Positions 1 to 8,457 of a stretch of 64,000 nucleotides of DNA are shown here, one piece after another. The notes below the pieces were generated by a model that was not told where the DNA came from, did no database searches, and saw nothing but the letters and a program-made list of their open reading frames with translations. This stretch comes from Brevibacterium marinum. GTDB lineage: Bacteria; Actinomycetota; Actinomycetes; Actinomycetales; Brevibacteriaceae. How positions within the stretch are numbered: the first letter of the stretch is position 1; each line of letters starts with the position of its first letter. The stretch lies in assembly GCF_011927955.1 (NCBI RefSeq), contig NZ_JAATJN010000001.1, positions 2,294,001 to 2,358,000 on the forward strand, written 5' to 3'. A program made the position numbers and the translations under genes.

Positions 1-263
1 GCGACGTCGACGTTGACCGGATTTGCCCGGCACGAGACGACAGCGCGAAGGTTGGCCGTCTTGGCCAAAGTCGCCTCATCGACTCTGTCGAGTTCGGTGA
101 TGATCACTTCCGCGATATCCAGGAGTTCGTCGATACCTCTGTCGCTCAGAGATTCGCCGGCGATCGAGGGTACGACCATGTGGACGGTGAAGTGGCCACG
201 AAGCTCCTCGACCCGAGTGCGGTCGAACGCTGCTGTGATGACGAGGTGGGGTTTGATGCTCAT
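1..263 (-). CDS. D-2-hydroxyacid dehydrogenase, N-terminal part (cut by window edge)
   Basis: The minus-strand frame is open from an ATG at 263 to base 1 and gives 87 residues beginning MSIKPHLVIT. A run of purines (AGAAGGGA) precedes the ATG. The N-terminal half reads like the substrate-binding domain of the D-isomer-specific 2-hydroxyacid dehydrogenase family: an LVITAAF strand, then VVSCRANPVNVDV, where that family has its 'GxxNVD' entry to the NAD domain. The NAD-binding and catalytic parts lie outside the window. It starts 44 bases after the FGGY kinase stop and is probably the distal gene of the same polyol operon, perhaps oxidising or reducing a hydroxyacid intermediate. Family assignment rests on a short stretch. 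Confidence 0.6.
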   Translation of the reverse strand, partial: MSIKPHLVITAAFDRTRVEELRGHFTVHMVVPSIAGESLSDRGIDELLDIAEVIITELDRVDEATLAKTANLRAVVSCRANPVNVDV

Positions 264-307
264 GAGGTCCCTTCTGATGGGTGTCGGTTTGAAGCTGGAA
301 CAGTGGG

Positions 308-1852
308 TCAAATCGAGGGGGCGGGTGCTGTGACCTGTCGATGCGAATCGGCCCGAAGCTGACGCAGTCCCGGCCATTGTGGTCTCAGCGCATCTCGCAC
401 CTGTCGGAACGTCGTCGCTTGCGTGGAATAGAATTTGTAGAGGTCATCATCGGGTTCAAACCGCCGAACCGGCATGGAGAGCACATTCATCGCAACGTCG
501 ATGCTTTCGACGGTACCGGTGGCCACAAGCGCCAGAGCCGCGCAACCGCGTGCGCCGAGCTCAGCGTCGTCCGACCGTTCGATCGCCCTGCCGGAGACAT
601 CGGCGAGAACTTGGCAGATGGTGTCAGATCGAGCACCGCCGCCGCTGAGTCGTACGACGGAGGAGGACCCGATGCCAAGCTCGTCCATGCACTCGCACAA
701 TGATTGTGCGAGTCCTTCGTACACCGCTCGGATCATCTCGGCGACCGTTGTGCTAACCGAGAGGTTCATCCAACTCGCGGAGGCGGCGGGGGCAACGAAG
801 GGCGCGCGCTCCCCGCTGGTGCTGGTGTAAGGGAGGTAGATGACGCCGCCAGCACCTGGCAGTGCCGTGTGTGCGAGGGCTTCGATGTCGTCCCAATCCA
901 GATCGGCCAGCCCCAGCACTGTGCGAGCCCAGTCGAGATTGGGGGTTCCATTCATTGGGGCGAAGCACTCGAGCACTTTGCCCTTGCCATCGAATGAAAG
1001 AGTGATGACCGGCTGGTGGTACGCCGCGATCCGGTGGTCGTGAATAGCTCCCACGAAACTTGTTGTGCCCATAATCGCATAAGCCTGTCCTGGCTTCGCG
1101 GTACCCAGTCCGATTCCACCTAACGGAGTGTCGACCATGCCAGTCACGACGGGCAGACCGACTGGGAGGCCGGTGGCGGCAGCGGCTTCGGCGGTGACTG
1201 TACCTGCGATGTCAGTCGAGGGTTTGATCGGAGGCAACAACCGTTGGAAGCGTTCGTGGCCGAGTTCTTTGATGAGGTCTCCCGAGTAGTTCCCGGTACC
1301 GACGTCGAGGTAGGTTCGGCTTGCCTCGGTCGGATCCGTAGCGATGTCGCCCGTCAGGCGAAAGCGGATCCAATCTTTGCAGTTGAGATGGTGTGCAGAG
1401 GCCTCGATCTTCTCGGGTTCAGTCGTTTCGATCTCCTCCAACAGGACCTGTAGTGCCCCGGGGAAGAGGGCCGAACCCGTGATTCGCCGGACAGAATCGG
1501 CGCGGCCGTCGAGCTGCCATTTGTCGACCCGATCGCTCGCTCGACCGTCCAACCAGAGCAGTGCCGGACCTGTCGGGCGACCGTTCGCGTCAACCAGCCA
1601 TGCGCCGTCGCCCTGACCGGTGACGGATACGGCGATGACTTCGGCTGAGGCGGCTTGGTTGAGAGCGGCGATGGCAGTGCGGCAGACAGATTCCCATACG
1701 TCGATCATGTCCTGTTCTGCGTACGTATGTGTAGCGCGCTGGACCGACAGTTCGGCCCGTGCGGAGCCTAACACCGTCCCGGTCGTCGATAGGACGACGG
1801 ACTTCACGGCGGTGGTGCCGGCGTCAATACCCAATACTGCCTGTGTCTTCAA
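308..1852 (-). CDS. FGGY-family carbohydrate kinase (xylulokinase-like)
   Basis: This 514-residue cytoplasmic kinase should phosphorylate a sugar or polyol with ATP. Both ASKHA-fold halves are present: GIDAGTTAVKSV at the N-terminus, SVTGQGDGAWL near residue 80 (the substrate-loop position), VTGMVDTPLGG near 235, the second phosphate loop MGTTSF and the LSGGGARSD adenosine motif near 400. It starts with TTG at 1852, with GAGGAG just upstream, and begins 5 bases after the permease stop, so the two are probably translationally coupled. The polyol permease upstream and SorC regulator suggest a pentulose, tetritol or pentitol-derived substrate. The exact substrate cannot be read from the sequence; xylulose-, L-xylulose- and erythritol-type kinases all look similar at this level. 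Confidence 0.85.
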   Translation of the reverse strand: MKTQAVLGIDAGTTAVKSVVLSTTGTVLGSARAELSVQRATHTYAEQDMIDVWESVCRTAIAALNQAASAEVIAVSVTGQGDGAWLVDANGRPTGPALLWLDGRASDRVDKWQLDGRADSVRRITGSALFPGALQVLLEEIETTEPEKIEASAHHLNCKDWIRFRLTGDIATDPTEASRTYLDVGTGNYSGDLIKELGHERFQRLLPPIKPSTDIAGTVTAEAAAATGLPVGLPVVTGMVDTPLGGIGLGTAKPGQAYAIMGTTSFVGAIHDHRIAAYHQPVITLSFDGKGKVLECFAPMNGTPNLDWARTVLGLADLDWDDIEALAHTALPGAGGVIYLPYTSTSGERAPFVAPAASASWMNLSVSTTVAEMIRAVYEGLAQSLCECMDELGIGSSSVVRLSGGGARSDTICQVLADVSGRAIERSDDAELGARGCAALALVATGTVESIDVAMNVLSMPVRRFEPDDDLYKFYSTQATTFRQVRDALRPQWPGLRQLRADSHRQVTAPAPSI

Positions 1853-1857
1853 AACAA

Positions 1858-3192
1858 TCAGCTCTCCTCGGCCGCGGTTGCGCCGTTTAGCTCAGTCTGC
1901 CTGGCAGCGCGTGCAATTCTGCGTGTTTCGATCTTCTCTGGTTCGATTCCCGGTGCGCGAAGCAGGTAGGTGAGGAACAGTCCGATGATGTAGATAGCTG
2001 CGAGCACCCATATCACCGGTGCGACCCCCATAATGGGGACCAATCCTGCGATCACCGGGCCGACGAAGTTCGACGCTCCGGCTCCGAGATTGAGCACCGC
2101 GACGGCAGCTGCCTTGTGCTCTGTGGCGAGGAGCGGCACGACTGCCGACAGCGGAACGTACATACCGAGGGCGAGGCCGTAGATGATGCCAATGATTATG
2201 ACGATCAGATAGTTCGCACCGACGCCCTGTGGAACATAGTAGAAGCCGAGAATTGTGATGGCAGTGGCGAGACCTCCGCCCCAGGCGATCACGTTGAGCC
2301 GACCGAAAAGGTCGGACGCATAACCCGAGATGAGGTTGGCAAGCACGTTCGCGAAGAGCATGGTGCCCCAGATCGATGACCATTCGGACTGGCTGAAGCC
2401 GATGGTCTGCACCATGTAGACGTTGAGGAATACAGCGAAGGAATAGTACGACATGGTGTTGATCAGGCGGAGGATGCCACCGACGGCGACTTTGGGTTTT
2501 TCAGCCATGATCGACACGGACTTGACGAGTCCGTCGAGAGTCTCCTTCCTGGTCGGCCGTCGCGCACTCTTCTGAGATTTGACGAGGACTGCCACCATGA
2601 CGGTCGCCACGATGACGAAGACTATGGCGGACCATAGCGTACCTAGAGCGCCGAAGGGCTCGACGACTGCAGAGACGAAGTAGCCGCTGATGACCCCGAG
2701 GCCCATGGCGTTGAAGAACCAATACCAGCCGACTGCCTTGCCCATGACCTCGTTCGGAGTCTCCATGGTCACCCAGACAAGGAAGCCATAGGCGAAGAAG
2801 GGGTAGCCGATCGCTCTGACCGCGTAAGAGATGATCATGATCGTATAGTTGCCGGGTATAACACCACCGACGAGGAAGACGACCTCGAGGACGATCCAGA
2901 TAGAGCCTCCGATGATCATTACCCGGCGGGGCCCCCACGATTCTGCCAAGGCGCCGGCCAACCATGCTGCGATGGCGACGATGAAGCCGTAGACGGAGAA
3001 TAGGGTGGCGATACTTCCGGCTCCGAACCCTTGGCCGGTGAGGTAATTCGACAAAAAGCTCAGCTCGATGCCGTCGCCGACCATGAAGAGCATCAGCGCG
3101 AGGAAACCCCAGGCGATCTTTGCCGAGATTCCCTGACTGGTGAGGAATCGGGAGAAGCCGCTTGTCTGTGGTGCGGCAGTGGGTCCGGACAT
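1858..3192 (-). CDS. MFS polyol permease (RbtT/DalT/CsbX-like)
   Basis: This 444-residue integral membrane protein has about 12 hydrophobic segments. Its opening, AWGFLALMLFMVGDGIELSFLSNYL, matches the ribitol/D-arabinitol permease subfamily of the major facilitator superfamily (the GDGxELxFLS signature) rather than generic sugar porters. I place the start at 3192 (MSGPTAAP), because AAAGGAGAG sits correctly before it. An upstream in-frame ATG at 3216 would lie inside the palindromic operator. It is the first gene of the minus-strand polyol operon (permease, kinase, dehydrogenase) and diverges from the SorC regulator. Probable role: proton-driven uptake of a pentitol or tetritol. Confidence 0.85.
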   Translation of the reverse strand: MSGPTAAPQTSGFSRFLTSQGISAKIAWGFLALMLFMVGDGIELSFLSNYLTGQGFGAGSIATLFSVYGFIVAIAAWLAGALAESWGPRRVMIIGGSIWIVLEVVFLVGGVIPGNYTIMIISYAVRAIGYPFFAYGFLVWVTMETPNEVMGKAVGWYWFFNAMGLGVISGYFVSAVVEPFGALGTLWSAIVFVIVATVMVAVLVKSQKSARRPTRKETLDGLVKSVSIMAEKPKVAVGGILRLINTMSYYSFAVFLNVYMVQTIGFSQSEWSSIWGTMLFANVLANLISGYASDLFGRLNVIAWGGGLATAITILGFYYVPQGVGANYLIVIIIGIIYGLALGMYVPLSAVVPLLATEHKAAAVAVLNLGAGASNFVGPVIAGLVPIMGVAPVIWVLAAIYIIGLFLTYLLRAPGIEPEKIETRRIARAARQTELNGATAAEES

Positions 3193-3210
3193 CGTCTCTC
3201 CTTTGAGCGT

Positions 3211-3236
3211 GAACATTTGTTCGACTAGATGAACAA
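3211..3236. promoter_or_regulatory. Probable SorC operator in the divergent promoter region
   Basis: Two overlapping inverted repeats are visible. TTGTTC (3217-3222) pairs with GAACAA (3231-3236) across 8 bases, and GAACA (3211-3215) pairs with TGTTC (3218-3222) across 2. The block lies immediately upstream of the permease RBS and about 75 bases from the regulator start. It is the obvious candidate binding site for the SorC protein at 3312. That the site is used is inference. Confidence 0.5.
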
Positions 3237-3311
3237 TCGTAAGGGTAGGATAGGCATTGCCGGCGCGATGTCAAGACTGTGGACGCGTCGTTTCGAAGGA
3301 GTGGTTCGCAG

Positions 3312-4262
3312 ATGAGTGACAGGCGGGTAGTCGGGAGAGTGGCCCGGCTGCATTTCGAGAATGGTCTCACTCACCAGGAGATCGCCAAGCTATTCAACCT
3401 CTCCAGAGTCAAAGTCACCCGACTGTTGGCGGAAGCGAGGCAAACAGGCATCGTGGAGATCACGGTCCATTCTGATGAACGTCCCTTTTTTGAAGTCGAG
3501 AAGGCGTTGGCAGATCGGTTTGGGCTCAAAGGTGTCTGGGTCTCGCCTCCAATCGAGTCGGCGGATAGCAGCAATCAGCCTCTTGACGGGCGAGTGCTCG
3601 GCGTTACCGGTGCCGAAGCAATGCAGACTATGCTCGGGCAAGCCAAACGGGTGGTGATCGGGCTGAGTGCCGCAGTGAGCTCGAGTGCACAGCATCTGCC
3701 GGAGTTCGCGGCTCCTGAATTGGAGATATTCCCGTTGGCCGGTGGACGAGCAGGTCGAGCAAGCGGCTCGAACCCCCAGGAACTGGTAGCCACAGTGGCA
3801 ACTGCGACTGGAGGTCAGGGGTTTCAGCTGCCAGCCCCTTTGATCGCCGCAGATTCCCGTGTCTATGAGGCGCTCATGGACATGGCGGGCTGCGCAGCTG
3901 TCCTTGATGAGGCGGCACAGGCGGACCTTCTCATCGTCGGTGTGGGCACTTCTCAGAAGGTGGCTCCTGTGTTCCGTCAACAGGTCAGTCAGACTGATCT
4001 CGAGGAGATCGCCCATTCTGCCGCGGTCGGAGACATATCCGCCCGGTTCTTCGATGCTGCAGGACAAGCCCTGGAGGAAGATCTGGACAGCCGGGTGATC
4101 GGTCTGTCTCTGGCCCAGATGGGACGGATCTCCCATAGGTTGGGGATCGCGGGCGGCCTAGCCAAGGTCGATGCCGTACGTGGGGCAGTTGTGTCCGGGC
4201 TCATCAACTATCTGGTAACTGACTTGGCATGTGCTCAGGCTCTGCTCCGAGACCCGGAATAG
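3312..4262 (+). CDS. SorC/DeoR-type sugar-binding transcriptional regulator
   Basis: This 316-residue protein has an N-terminal helix-turn-helix (residues about 18-45, NGLTHQEIAKLFNLSRVKVTRLLAEARQ) followed by a SorC sugar-phosphate-binding domain (DLLIVGVGT near 220, VGDISARFFDAAG near 250). Family members sense a phosphorylated sugar or polyol and control the adjacent uptake operon. The chosen ATG at 3312 has GAAGGAG ten bases upstream; an in-frame ATG at 3279 has none. It diverges from the polyol permease with 119 bases between, and probably regulates that operon through the palindrome at 3211-3236. Confidence 0.9.
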   Translation: MSDRRVVGRVARLHFENGLTHQEIAKLFNLSRVKVTRLLAEARQTGIVEITVHSDERPFFEVEKALADRFGLKGVWVSPPIESADSSNQPLDGRVLGVTGAEAMQTMLGQAKRVVIGLSAAVSSSAQHLPEFAAPELEIFPLAGGRAGRASGSNPQELVATVATATGGQGFQLPAPLIAADSRVYEALMDMAGCAAVLDEAAQADLLIVGVGTSQKVAPVFRQQVSQTDLEEIAHSAAVGDISARFFDAAGQALEEDLDSRVIGLSLAQMGRISHRLGIAGGLAKVDAVRGAVVSGLINYLVTDLACAQALLRDPE

Positions 4263-4397
4263 GTCACACGACACGAGTTCGCCTTGGCAGTTGAACTTTC
4301 GTCATGAATCCGACCCGAGCACCAAGGTGGCAGAATTCCACGAGTCTGACGATTCCCAGGTGGCCGGTGCCAACCGGAGTCTGACAGCACAGAACTG

Positions 4398-4817
4398 TCA
4401 GTGACTGACCCATGGATTGACCAGCCGAACGCCCTCAAGAGGCTCGAAATGTCTCGTGTTGCGGGTAGCGACGGTCATGCCCTTGGCTACCGCAATCGAT
4501 GCGATCAGCACGTCGTCGAGCGGAACGTGCTCAGGAACTCGGAACAAGCCCAAGACGCGCGCGGCCCAAACGTCGAAAACGTGAATACGGCCGGCAAACC
4601 CTGGAAGCAATCGCTCCTCGAGCCACCCACGGAGAACCAATCGTTGACACGAGCCCTGCCGCTCTTTCGACGTAACTCCGCGTTCGATCTCGGCAAGGGT
4701 TGGTGCGGAAATGAACTGCGCGGTGAGTGGCACAGTTTCGGACCGCTTCTCGACTTCGGGGTGACGACCGCGAATGCGAAGTGCAGAGACCGTGTTTGTG
4801 TCCAGCAGGAAGTTCAC
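4398..4817 (-). CDS. vapC: PIN-domain ribonuclease toxin (VapC/FitB-type)
   Basis: This 139-residue PIN protein begins MNFLLDTNTVS. Putative metal-binding acidic residues are D6, E43 and D101/D102, with the late TRNTRHF motif (about 118-124) and the usual ending VNPW. VapC/FitB toxins cut RNA and are silenced by a cognate antitoxin encoded just upstream. The start is GTG at 4817, immediately preceded by an in-frame TGA, so there is no longer form. Its antitoxin gene (5812-6003, same strand) is now nearly 1 kb upstream because an IS5-family element sits between them. Native co-transcription is therefore broken, although both reading frames are intact. Confidence 0.85.
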   Translation of the reverse strand: MNFLLDTNTVSALRIRGRHPEVEKRSETVPLTAQFISAPTLAEIERGVTSKERQGSCQRLVLRGWLEERLLPGFAGRIHVFDVWAARVLGLFRVPEHVPLDDVLIASIAVAKGMTVATRNTRHFEPLEGVRLVNPWVSH

Positions 4818-4846
4818 AGTTCAGGCGTACGTGCCTGCAGGCCTAG

Positions 4847-4864
4847 CGCGTGTCCTGTAAGTGT
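4847..4864 (+). repeat. IS left terminal inverted repeat
   Basis: An 18-base sequence identical to the reverse complement of 5787-5804. It is preceded by CTAG, which recurs directly outside the right end. Confidence 0.9.
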
Positions 4865-4921
4865 TCGGACCGGCGGCGTGGCTGCTATTCATGGGTCCTG
4901 ATTTCTGCTCACCTAGAGGAC

Positions 4922-5787
4922 ATGGTTGGACGCGGAGAACTCACGGACAAGGCATGGGAGGCCATCGCTCCACTGCTACCGGCCAACGGTAGAGGCCGCA
5001 GGTGGCGCGACCACCGCCAGGTGATCAATGGAATCCTGTGGAAACTGCGCACCGGAGCACCGTGGCGAGATGTCCCCGACAGGTACGGGCCGTGGAAGAC
5101 CTGTCACGAGCGGTTGAGGATCTGGACCATGAACGGCACCTGGGCAAAGATCCTCGACGAAGCCGTCGTCAAGGACGACGCTACCGGCGACCTCGAGTGG
5201 GTGCTGTCAGTGGACTCGACCTCCGTTCGGGCACACCAGCACGCGGCTGGTGCCCGGAAAAAGGGGGCTGCACTGATCCGGTCGAGGCCCTCGCTGTGGC
5301 CGGAGAATGCCTCGGCCGATCCCGCGGAGGACTGACCTCGAAGATCCACCTGGCCGTTGATGGAGCGGGGATACCGCTGAGCATCATCCTCACCGACGGC
5401 CAAGTCGGAGACAACCCGCAACTGCTGCCGTTGCTGAACAAGATCAGTGTTCGCCGCCAAGGTCCGGGCCGGGCACGCACTGTCCCGGATGCGGTACTGG
5501 CCGATAAGGCGTATTCGCACCCGTCGACCAGAGCGGCGATGCGGGCAAAGAGAGTGAGGTTCACCTGTCCGGAGCGGTCGGATCAGATCGGCCGTCGTCA
5601 GGCGAAAGGCCCGGCCGGTGGCCGCCCACCTGCCTTCGACCGGGAGGAATACAAGCGTCGGAACCTGGTTGAGAGGTGCTTCAACCGGTTCAAGCAGTTC
5701 CGTGACCTGGCGACTCGTTATGCCAAACGTGCCGCTTATTACACCAGTGAGATCATCATCGCCAGCCTCGTCCTCCGCCTCAGATGA
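4922..5787 (+). CDS. IS5-family DDE transposase, two frames joined by -1 frameshift
   Basis: The N-terminal part is in the frame of the ATG at 4922 (MVGRGELTDKAWEAIAPLLP, a typical IS5 helix-turn-helix domain) and reaches SVDSTSVRAHQHAAGARKKG, which holds the first catalytic Asp. In that frame it would stop at 5335. The C-terminal part continues in the -1 frame (HLAVDGAGIPL, then AVLADKAYSHPS with the second Asp, then ERCFNRFKQFRDLATRY with the Glu) and ends at 5787. At 5260-5266 the sequence A AAG GGG is a classic -1 slippery heptamer in the correct phase. The arrangement matches IS427-type elements that make transposase by programmed frameshifting. A simple disabling indel cannot be excluded but is less likely. 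Confidence 0.85.
5260..5266 (+). other. Putative programmed -1 ribosomal frameshift site
   Basis: The heptamer A AAG GGG lies in zero-frame phase relative to the start at 4922, inside a run of five A then five G. Slippage by one base joins the first transposase frame to the second without losing any conserved segment. Confidence 0.6.
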
Positions 5788-5804
5788 CACTTACAGGACA
5801 CGCG
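5787..5804 (-). repeat. IS right terminal inverted repeat
   Basis: A perfect 18-base complement of 4847-4864. The transposase stop codon (5785-5787) overlaps its inner end by one base. Confidence 0.9.
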
Positions 5805-5811
5805 CTAGTCG

Positions 5812-6003
5812 CTATGGCTCAAAGTCGACATCGGCATCCGCCCTCATTGAAATCAGATCGACGAGCGTGGGCGTGTCGACTGCAAGTCCCGCAGCGAGTA
5901 TCGCGCGGGCTTCTGCCTCGATGCTCGAGTCATGCTCGGCGGCCCGCTGACGCAGGATCGCTTTCGTTCCTTCAGGCAAGTTTCGGATGAGAATCTGTTC
6001 CAT
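5812..6003 (-). CDS. vapB: FitA/VapB-type ribbon-helix-helix antitoxin
   Basis: A 63-residue protein starting MEQILIRNLPEGTKAILRQR. The strand-helix-helix opening and the SSIEAEARAIL helix are the standard FitA/VapB DNA-binding domain, and the C-terminal tail (LVDLISMRADADVDFEP) would be the toxin-binding segment. I chose the ATG at 6003 over an upstream one because the family begins exactly here and GGAG lies 6 bases before it. Its stop at 5812-5814 falls just outside the IS edge, so the antitoxin is complete. Its partner vapC lies beyond the insertion. An 8-base palindrome TGATATCA at about 6015-6022 next to the start may be an autoregulatory site. Confidence 0.85.
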   Translation of the reverse strand: MEQILIRNLPEGTKAILRQRAAEHDSSIEAEARAILAAGLAVDTPTLVDLISMRADADVDFEP

Positions 6004-6178
6004 CACGGTCTCCAGTGATATCAATACGATGAAATCTATAATTGAGCCAGAGAGGAAGACTGCTCCCTCCTGGCACTGCGAACTTTCACTCGCAGCACCG
6101 GTCAGATCAATTAGGCTGGACACGGCGCACGCCAGCGCCGATCTGCGTATCTGATCGAACGACAGAAGGGCTTGACGG

Positions 6179-8194
6179 GTGACAATCCTCTATTCCATCG
6201 GCTTGGGTCTCATCAATGCGCTCATCGTGGGTTTCCTTGTCCGGCGGATGATGTTCACCGGCACCGGCGCCGCCCGCAACACAGTCGTCTCCCTCATCAT
6301 GGGACTCTCGATCTGGCCGATCACCCTCCAGGCCTACAGACTCCTCGGCATCTCCGAATCGGATCAGTACCCGAGCCTGGACATGAGCTTCCCAGCCATC
6401 ATGGTCTTCCTGCTGCTCTTTGCCTGGTTCATCGTCATCCAGATGTTCATCCTGCTGGCCATCGAACTCATCATGCCCTCAGGCACACTCAGCGCACTCA
6501 TCCGCTCGGCGCCCAAGATTCCCACCTGGTATCGCCGAGTCAGCAGGCTGGCCCAGATCCAGAAGATCCTCATCAAATTCGGGCTCTCCCGGTACCTCAA
6601 ACCCCGGATCCCCACCCTGAGGGTATCTCTGCGGGAGATCGCGGCAACCACGCGTGATGCACTCGCCGCCTCCGGCGTCACATTCATCAAGCTCGGGCAG
6701 TTCATCGCCACCCGCGGGGACATGATTCCGCACGAGTTCGTTGAGGAGTTCTCGACCCTGCAAGCCGGTGTGGCACCCGTGCCGTTCAGTGAGGTCCGGG
6801 ACCAGCTCGAGCACGAATGGGGCAAGCCCGTCGCCGAGGTGTTCGCGGAGTTCGACGAGGTCCCCTTCGCGGGCGCCTCGGTCGCCCAGGTCCATCGGGC
6901 CGTGACCTGGGAAGGTCGTGAGGTCGCCGTCAAGGTGCAGCGCCCGAAGATCCGTAAGCAGGTCAAGGCCGATTGCGACATCGTCATTACGCTGGCTGCG
7001 AGACTCGAACGGTCCACGGATTGGGCGAAGAAGGTCGGCATCGGCAAGCTGGCCCACAGCTTTGTCTCCTCTCTGCAGGGCGAGCTCGACTACCGCGGTG
7101 AGCTGGCCCAGATCGAGGCTCTGCGCACTGCCGATGAGTCCGGTCGGAAGGCCGCCGGTACGGACTCCATGGTGAGCATTCCGGGTGTGTACCGGGAGTA
7201 CTCGGGGGAGTACGTCATCGTGATGGACCTCGTGGAAGGGGCGCCGCTGTCCCACGCCCCCGAGGTGGTCGACGGTCTGTCACAGCTGGCGCGCACAGAG
7301 ATCGCCGAGGATCTCTTCCTCATGGTTGTGCGGCAGGTGCTTGGCAAGGGCATCTTCCACGCCGACCTGCACCCGGGCAACATCGTGGTCTCGAAGGCGG
7401 GCCGTGCGGGCCTGGTCGACTTCGGTGCTGTGGGTCGCATCGACAAACGTGATCGCCGAGCGATCGCTCTGCTGCTCATGGCATTCGACTCCCAGAACTC
7501 ACAGGCCGCGACAGCGGCGATCCTCGAACTGTTGGGCAACCCCAGTGACGTCAATCTGCGCGAGCTTCAGCGGGAGATCGGGCAGATCATGCTCAAATAC
7601 GGAGACGGCCTGCCAGGGTCGACCTCGGCGGCGCTGTTCGGTGAGCTCATCGACTTCGTCGTCGACTTCGGATTCCCCATGCCGGCGTCGGTGGCCACGG
7701 CGTTCCGTGCGATCAGCACGCTGGAGGGCTCGATTATGCGGCTCGATCCGGAGATGGACCTGCTGACTCTGGTCACCCACAACGGCAAGACATTGCTGCG
7801 GGAGATCGGGGGGCTCGGCGTCGACAGGCAGGAGCTGACTCTCTACGCCGCGGCAACAGCCCCACAGATCGCGGAGCTTCCCGGCCAACTCTCCCGCATC
7901 GCCGGGCACCTGCAGGACGGAACCCTCGACGTCGGGACGAGTGGTCTGAATATTTCGATGATCAAGAATCTGCTCGTGTCGACGGTGGACCAGTTCATCC
8001 AGGTGATCGTGGCGACGGCCCTCATCCTCGGTGGAGTCATCCTCATGGCCGCCGACTTCGGTCCGGCATTGGCTCCCGAGCTGAAACTATTCACCTACTT
8101 CGGGGCGTGGGTGCTGCTGGTCGGCAGCGTCATCGCCGCACTGGTGTTGGCACCTGCTCTACGGCAACGCATGGCGTGGGAAGGGCTGGAGTAG
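6179..8194 (+). CDS. ABC1/UbiB (AarF)-family membrane-anchored atypical kinase
   Basis: A 671-residue protein with two or three membrane segments in the first 100 residues and two more near residues 610-660. Between them lies an ABC1 kinase-like core: the signature TFIKLGQFIATRGDMIP, the ASVAQVHRA nucleotide loop, the AVKVQRP lysine, and the catalytic stretch GIFHADLHPGN followed by LVDFGAVG. UbiB-family proteins act on lipid-soluble isoprenoid metabolism, usually quinones, as ATPases. The start is GTG at 6179 with AGAAGGG upstream. It stands alone; the next gene is 260 bases downstream. A degraded fragment of a homologue occurs at 9551-9673. Family certain, exact role not. Confidence 0.9.
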   Translation: MTILYSIGLGLINALIVGFLVRRMMFTGTGAARNTVVSLIMGLSIWPITLQAYRLLGISESDQYPSLDMSFPAIMVFLLLFAWFIVIQMFILLAIELIMPSGTLSALIRSAPKIPTWYRRVSRLAQIQKILIKFGLSRYLKPRIPTLRVSLREIAATTRDALAASGVTFIKLGQFIATRGDMIPHEFVEEFSTLQAGVAPVPFSEVRDQLEHEWGKPVAEVFAEFDEVPFAGASVAQVHRAVTWEGREVAVKVQRPKIRKQVKADCDIVITLAARLERSTDWAKKVGIGKLAHSFVSSLQGELDYRGELAQIEALRTADESGRKAAGTDSMVSIPGVYREYSGEYVIVMDLVEGAPLSHAPEVVDGLSQLARTEIAEDLFLMVVRQVLGKGIFHADLHPGNIVVSKAGRAGLVDFGAVGRIDKRDRRAIALLLMAFDSQNSQAATAAILELLGNPSDVNLRELQREIGQIMLKYGDGLPGSTSAALFGELIDFVVDFGFPMPASVATAFRAISTLEGSIMRLDPEMDLLTLVTHNGKTLLREIGGLGVDRQELTLYAAATAPQIAELPGQLSRIAGHLQDGTLDVGTSGLNISMIKNLLVSTVDQFIQVIVATALILGGVILMAADFGPALAPELKLFTYFGAWVLLVGSVIAALVLAPALRQRMAWEGLE

Positions 8195-8457
8195 GCGCAA
8201 AGCTGCGACCTTGGCGCTGCCCGGAGTGCGTAGAGCATCAGCGCTCAGTTCGCTTCGTCGTGGTCAATCGATCCCGATTCCGAGCGCTCGAGATGTCTCT
8301 TTCGACGCTCGAGATTCGACCGGCTGATCGAGAACGCGGGTAATGTGATCAGCGCGATCTGCAGGTGTTCTATACCGTCGATGGTGAGGGCAATTGGGGA
8401 TCTGTCATCGAGTCAACGCTACAAGCGGTGTTGCTGATGCTGCGAAGAGGAGTCGCA
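8195..8457. other. Intergenic region, nothing firm
   Basis: This gap lies between the ABC1 kinase and the patatin gene. It contains a direct repeat of GCTCGAGAT-like sequence near 8286-8314 but no convincing promoter, RNA or reading frame. Confidence 0.4.

Larger units (their letters stand above)
4847..5804. mobile_element. IS5-family insertion sequence (about 958 bp)
   Basis: The element is bounded by perfect 18-bp inverted repeats, CGCGTGTCCTGTAAGTGT at 4847-4864 and its complement at 5787-5804. CTAG flanks both sides (4843-4846 and 5805-5808), consistent with a CTAG or TA target duplication typical of IS5-family (IS427-like) elements. It encodes one transposase split over two frames. Both ends and the reading frames look intact, so it may be a recent and active insertion. 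It lies between an antitoxin gene and its toxin gene without damaging either frame. Confidence 0.9.

Noticed and set aside
4381..4401. Inverted repeat CTGACA/TGTCAG at the end of vapC, considered as a terminator
   Set aside because: Only 6 pairs, weak G+C content, no U-run, and it overlaps the coding end.
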